A stretch of DNA of 9,766 bases from CAZESH01 sp964514665 (GTDB taxonomy: Bacteria; Bacillota; Bacilli; Paenibacillales; KCTC-25726), in contig CAZESH010000155.1 in NCBI GenBank assembly GCA_964514665.1, positions 1 through 9,766 on the forward strand, written 5' to 3'. The position numbers were made by a program, and so were the translations under genes. The notes under the pieces were generated by a model. The model searched no databases, had not been told where the DNA came from, and saw only the letters and a list, made by a program, of their open reading frames with translations. This document shows, piece after piece, positions 7,270 through 9,766 of this stretch; the first letter of the stretch is position 1; each line of letters opens with the position of its first letter.

Positions 7270-8157
7270 ATGCTGCGCTATGCCGTACTCGTCTTCTTGG
7301 GAGCCTGCAGCTATGGCATTTTGTCGACCTTCGTCAAGCTGTCCTACCGGCTTGGCTTCAGCCTGCAGGAGGTCGTCGGGAGCCAGGTGCTTTTCGGTTT
7401 CCTGATGTTATGGAGCGTTGCACTATTTGTGCCCAAAATCAAGCTCGCATGGCGGGAGCGCCTGCTGCTCATGGCAGTCGGATCCACGATCGGCTTGACG
7501 GGCATGCTTTATTATGGCGCCCTGCGTTATCTTGACGCATCGCTGGCTGTTATCCTGTTGTTCCAGTTCACCTGGATCGGGGTTATTCTTGAATCCATGC
7601 TGCGCCGCAAGCGTCCTGAAAAGGAGAAGGTATACGCGCTTGTGCTCTTGCCGGGCGGTACGTTTCTCGCCGGCAACGGGCTTGAAGTGCACTTTTCGCA
7701 ATGGTCGCCGATAGGGGTTTTGTTGGGATTTGGCGCGGCTTTGTCCTATTCCGCTTTCATCATTTTCAGCGGCAGGGCCGTCAATCGGCTGCATCCGCTT
7801 TCCCGCAGCACGGTTATGGCTGCCGGCTCGCTGATTCTGGTATTTGCCGTTTTTCCCCCGAGCTTTATATGGAACGGAAGCCTTTTGCATGGTTTATGGC
7901 TATGGGGAGGACTAATCGCTTTGTTCGGGGTGGCGATCCCGACCCTCCTGTTCACGATCGGGGTGCCGCATATCGGCGGGGGAATGGCCACGATCCTAAG
8001 CTCTGCCGAGCTGCCCATGGCTGTGCTGATGTCCGCTATCGTATTAAAAGAAACCATATCCGGCTTGCAGTGGATCGGAGTGATCCTTATCCTGACCGGC
8101 ATTGTTCTCCCCGAGGTGATTCATTTCTCAACGAAACGGGAAAAGGGATTAAAATGA
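7270..8157 (+). CDS. EamA/DMT-superfamily permease (ten-helix drug/metabolite transporter)
   Basis: Cytoplasmic-membrane transporter of the drug/metabolite superfamily; the substrate cannot be inferred. The 295 residues are mostly hydrophobic and divide into two repeats, as expected for about ten membrane helices. The first repeat ends around DASLAVILLFQFTWIGVILESML, and the second ends around SSAELPMAVLMSAIVLKE then GLQWIGVILILTGI. The basic stretch RRKRPEKEK marks the loop between halves and STKREKGLK the cytoplasmic tail. I chose the ATG at 7270 because TAAGGAGGG (7256-7264) ends 5 bases before it. The in-frame ATGs at 7234 and 7243 have no ribosome binding site and would add 12 or 9 charged residues. 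It is a single gene with its own promoter and terminator, divergent from fixA and convergent with sspP. Confidence 0.92.
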   Translation: MLRYAVLVFLGACSYGILSTFVKLSYRLGFSLQEVVGSQVLFGFLMLWSVALFVPKIKLAWRERLLLMAVGSTIGLTGMLYYGALRYLDASLAVILLFQFTWIGVILESMLRRKRPEKEKVYALVLLPGGTFLAGNGLEVHFSQWSPIGVLLGFGAALSYSAFIIFSGRAVNRLHPLSRSTVMAAGSLILVFAVFPPSFIWNGSLLHGLWLWGGLIALFGVAIPTLLFTIGVPHIGGGMATILSSAELPMAVLMSAIVLKETISGLQWIGVILILTGIVLPEVIHFSTKREKGLK

Positions 8158-8182
8158 AAAAAGACCCCAGAGGGTCCTTTTT
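8157..8182. terminator. Bidirectional rho-independent terminator between the permease and sspP cluster
   Basis: GACCC (8163-8167) pairs with GGGTC (8172-8176) over a CAGA loop. The plus strand runs into CTTTTT. The minus strand runs into six T (A6 at 8157-8162). The hairpin therefore can stop transcripts from both converging sides. It touches the last base of the permease stop codon. From the sspP side it lies about 240 bases past the stop. Confidence 0.8.
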
Positions 8183-8217
8183 GACGGTGATTTTTTTGAG
8201 CATCCTTTTCAGCCTTC

Positions 8218-8233
8218 AACGTAAAATTACGTT
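8218..8233. repeat. Short palindrome AACGTAA-AA-TTACGTT
   Basis: Seven-base arms with a two-base centre, lying in the gene-free stretch 8183-8419 between the terminator and sspP. It could be an operator-like dyad or a small hairpin. There is no adjoining gene start that would explain it. Confidence 0.35.
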
Positions 8234-8319
8234 CTTCTTACACCTTACCTCAATTGTAAAATGTAAATTCAGGCCTGTTTTTCGCTACACAATGTTGACG
8301 AAAAGACCGGATATCAGTT

Positions 8320-8344
8320 GTTTCGTTGAATAGTTCAACGGAAC
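8320..8344. repeat. Strong 11-bp hairpin downstream of sspP
   Basis: Arms GTTTCGTTGAA and TTCAACGGAAC pair over an 11-bp stem (one G-T) with a TAG loop. It lies 76 bases past the sspP stop. No T-run follows on either strand, so it is not a standard terminator. It may protect the 3' end of the sspP message or be a degraded palindromic repeat. The rest of 8183-8419 contains no gene that I can support. Confidence 0.5.
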
Positions 8345-8419
8345 CACACCTCTCTTGTCACCGTCCTTATTATGATTTCCTGTCAGCCGTTTTTTATGTG
8401 CGCCGAATATTGTTGAAAA

Positions 8420-8575
8420 TTAATGGCCTTCGCCGTGATTTTCGCGTGAATGATTGCGATTCTTCACTTTCTTCGAACCGGAAAGAGGCTCGGTCGGCTG
8501 CCGCTCGTCTTTTCTGCCGCGGGATGCCTCGCCATCGCTGGCCGGTCCGATCGGGTATGCCTTGTTCTTGGGCAT
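8420..8575 (-). CDS. sspP: Small acid-soluble spore protein P (SspP)
   Basis: Minor small acid-soluble spore protein found in the dormant spore core of Bacilli; its biochemical role is unknown. The 51-residue product starts MPKNKAYPIGPASDGEASRG and ends with the family hallmark EPLSGSKKVKNRNHSRENH. That is nearly the C-terminal half of Bacillus SspP as I remember it, where PEP/PLxGSKKVKNRNHTRQKH is invariant. It is very basic, contains no cysteine and has no membrane segment. GGAGG lies eight bases before the ATG. It is the third gene of a minus-strand cluster, 36 bases downstream of the 52-aa gene. It is likely expressed in the forespore under sigma-G. The gene is short enough to be missed by automatic calling. 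Confidence 0.9.
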   Translation of the reverse strand: MPKNKAYPIGPASDGEASRGRKDERQPTEPLSGSKKVKNRNHSRENHGEGH

Positions 8576-8611
8576 TGCTGCTTCCTCCTTTTTTCCTCTC
8601 GGTCGCTTTAT

Positions 8612-8770
8612 TTATTCTTCGTCGTGATTTAATGCATCTTTATGCCTGCGGTCGTTCGTATCCTGCTGAATTTGCTGGGCCTGGTGGGAATTAACCGCGG
8701 TCGTATCCAGCTCCTCCACTACATTTTTCAAGTTTTTGTCGCGAATGCCGCTTTTTTGATCACTTCGCAT
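8612..8770 (-). CDS. Small hydrophilic protein of unknown function (52 aa), probable spore-cluster member
   Basis: I do not recognise this family. The product, MRSDQKSGIRDKNLKNVVEE followed by LDTTAVNSHQAQQIQQDTND and ending DRRHKDALNHDEE, is highly charged and Gln/Asn-rich. It has no cysteine, signal peptide or membrane segment. That composition resembles small spore or hydrophilic stress proteins in general, but no named SASP motif is present. An AGGGAG site lies nine bases before the ATG. It starts 21 bases after the stop of the 117-aa gene and ends 36 bases before sspP, both with their own ribosome binding sites, so cotranscription is very likely. Coding is supported by the ribosome binding site, tight packing and a clean TAA stop. 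Confidence 0.75.
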   Translation of the reverse strand: MRSDQKSGIRDKNLKNVVEELDTTAVNSHQAQQIQQDTNDRRHKDALNHDEE

Positions 8771-8791
8771 AGTGCTGCACTCCCTTTCAAA

Positions 8792-9145
8792 TTAAATCTC
8801 GCCGGCCGCCACGGCGGCATGCACGACCTGCGCGCATTCATGAAGATGGCGGACCGTATCCTCTATCAAGCTCTGCATGATTTGCGGTCTTTCGTCAATG
8901 TGGATCTGCCCTTCCTGCGCATCCAGCAGATCGACCTTGGTTTCCCTCGAATCGACATAGGTTACGCGAAAATCAAAGCTGTAATCCGTGCGCCCTGGAA
9001 TTTCAACGTGAATCAGTAAGGCATCGGGATTTTTCTCATCCCCTCTGACCTCCGCCGATTGGCCATCCTTCAGCGTTTCCGGCAGGCACTGCGTCCATTC
9101 CTTTATCAGCTGCTGCCGGCTAAGCCCCGTCAAGGTTTCATTCAT
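8792..9145 (-). CDS. Conserved hypothetical protein (117 aa), first gene of the sspP cluster
   Basis: A soluble 117-residue protein of unknown function. It has an N-terminal amphipathic stretch (LSRQQLIKEWTQCLPETL, 8-25). A central strand-rich part follows: DALLIHVEIPGRTDYSFDF at 41-59, then VTYVDSRETKVDLLD at 61-75. The C-terminal helix ends IEDTVRHLHECAQVVHAA at 94-111. My recollection is that similar proteins with PGRTxYSFDF and YVDSRE occur in Paenibacillus-like genomes, but I could not search. The cysteines (20, 104) form no metal motif. The start is clear: GGAGGTG ends six bases before the ATG. A sequence resembling a sigma-G promoter lies immediately upstream, which suggests forespore expression together with sspP. 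Confidence 0.85.
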   Translation of the reverse strand: MNETLTGLSRQQLIKEWTQCLPETLKDGQSAEVRGDEKNPDALLIHVEIPGRTDYSFDFRVTYVDSRETKVDLLDAQEGQIHIDERPQIMQSLIEDTVRHLHECAQVVHAAVAAGEI

Positions 9146-9165
9146 CAGTTACACCTCCATAGCGT

Positions 9166-9195
9166 TAGCTTGGGTGTAATGAAAACCATTTATGC
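9166..9195 (-). promoter_or_regulatory. Candidate sigma-G (forespore) promoter for the 117-aa/52-aa/sspP cluster
   Basis: On the minus strand, GCATA (9195-9191) fits the sigma-G -35 consensus gHATR. After exactly 18 bases, CAAGCTA (9172-9166) fits the -10 consensus CATnHTA with one mismatch. The predicted start near 9160 would leave a leader of only about 15 bases, with the ribosome binding site almost at the 5' end. That is tight and lowers confidence. Confidence 0.4.
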
Positions 9196-9225
9196 ATACA
9201 GTAAAAGCATTTTTCCGGTTGAAGC

Positions 9226-9766
9226 TCAAGGCTGAACAGCATGCGGATCGGAAAGCAGTGCATCAATTTTTCCAGCCGCCTTGGCCGCCTCTTGGGCAAT
9301 TGTCCCCTGCTCAAGAAAGATTTGCGTCATGAAATCGGTATACACCTTCTCGGCCTTCTCCCAATTTCTTACCGGCGGCCTTAAGAAAGCATGATCCAGC
9401 CCCCGCACATAGGCTTTGACATAGGAGCTGTTCGTCAGCTCGCCAAGCGATTGCGAAACCTGCAAATTCGTGGGAATCATCCCCGTCTTGAACATCAGCA
9501 TCTGGGCATTGCGGTCGGTAAGCCATTTCATGAACGTCCAAGCCTGCTGCACATGTTTGCTTCCCTTTAGAATGACCAGATGCTCGCCGCCAAGAATCGA
9601 AGCATTCCCGTTGAGATATGGAAACGGAACGGCCATAGTAGCATTCGCAACATCCAGTTTTTCTTCCTTCGTATTTTGCCAAATGCTGTAAAACCAAGGT
9701 CCTTCGTCGATCATCAGCATTTTTCCGTCGACAACGTCATGCATGCGGTCGCGATTATTGGTCAGC
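9226..9766 (-). CDS. ABC-transporter extracellular solute-binding protein (sugar type), N-terminus beyond the window
   Basis: C-terminal 179 residues of a family 1 (UgpB/MalE-like) solute-binding lipoprotein that delivers a sugar or sugar-like ligand to an ABC importer. The frame is open to the window edge, and upstream of the visible MHDVVDGK it continues LTNNRDR, so the start lies outside. Family traits are DGKMLMIDEGPWFY (ligand-site strand and helix), then the pattern LGGEHLVILKGSK...AWTFMKWLT, and the P-T-N hinge segment GMIPTNLQ. The Trp-rich DEGPWFYSIW segment fits a carbohydrate-binding cleft. The stop is TGA at 9226. No strong terminator follows in the 80 bases before the next gene, and no permease genes are visible downstream. 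The import genes, if linked, lie upstream or elsewhere. Confidence 0.9.
   Translation of the reverse strand, partial: LTNNRDRMHDVVDGKMLMIDEGPWFYSIWQNTKEEKLDVANATMAVPFPYLNGNASILGGEHLVILKGSKHVQQAWTFMKWLTDRNAQMLMFKTGMIPTNLQVSQSLGELTNSSYVKAYVRGLDHAFLRPPVRNWEKAEKVYTDFMTQIFLEQGTIAQEAAKAAGKIDALLSDPHAVQP

Noticed and set aside
7701..8333. Plus-strand open frame of 210 codons overlapping the permease end
   Set aside because: It is out of frame with the permease, has no start signal, and runs through the terminator. The translation is shadow-like.
8326..9019. Plus-strand open frames of 122, 60 and 125 codons opposite the spore-protein cluster
   Set aside because: They are antisense to three minus-strand genes, each with a ribosome binding site, one of which is a recognisable SspP. 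They have no ribosome binding sites of their own.

Overview
The window looks like chromosomal DNA of an endospore-forming Bacillota (class Bacilli, probably in or near the Paenibacillus or Alicyclobacillus groups; this placement is inference). The reasons are strong AAGGAGG-type ribosome binding sites, TTG and GTG starts, a recognisable minor small acid-soluble spore protein (SspP), and a Gram-positive type RND transporter of the SwrC class. Base composition is moderate and fairly even, apart from one very T-rich spacer near 7.1 kb. I saw no RNA gene, CRISPR array, insertion sequence or phage gene.

Layout. (1) 1-2903, minus: an RND-family efflux transporter, open throughout but cut at its C-terminus by the window edge. 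(2) 2904-3280: an intergenic spacer carrying the terminator of the next operon. (3) 6923-3281, minus: a complete four-gene fixABCX (etfBACX) operon. It encodes the two ETF subunits, the flavoprotein quinone oxidoreductase FixC and the ferredoxin-like FixX. (4) 6924-7269: a divergent control region. It has an overlapping dyad that resembles an Fnr/Crp or Rex site on the fix side, and an extended -10 promoter on the other side. (5) 7270-8157, plus: an EamA/DMT-family permease ending in a bidirectional terminator. (6) 9145-8420, minus: a compact three-gene cluster encoding a 117-aa protein, a 52-aa protein and SspP, preceded by a sequence resembling a sigma-G promoter. The last two genes are very short and easily missed. 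(7) 9766-9226, minus: the C-terminal part of an ABC-transporter solute-binding protein of the sugar type.

How the genes work together. FixAB would take electrons from NADH. By analogy with characterised EtfABCX complexes, it would bifurcate them, sending one branch through FixC to the quinone pool and the other to a low-potential ferredoxin or flavodoxin. No nif gene is visible here, so the consumer of the reduced ferredoxin is unknown. The 117-aa/52-aa/sspP cluster is probably made in the forespore. The RND pump, the EamA permease and the solute-binding protein appear unrelated to either group and to each other.
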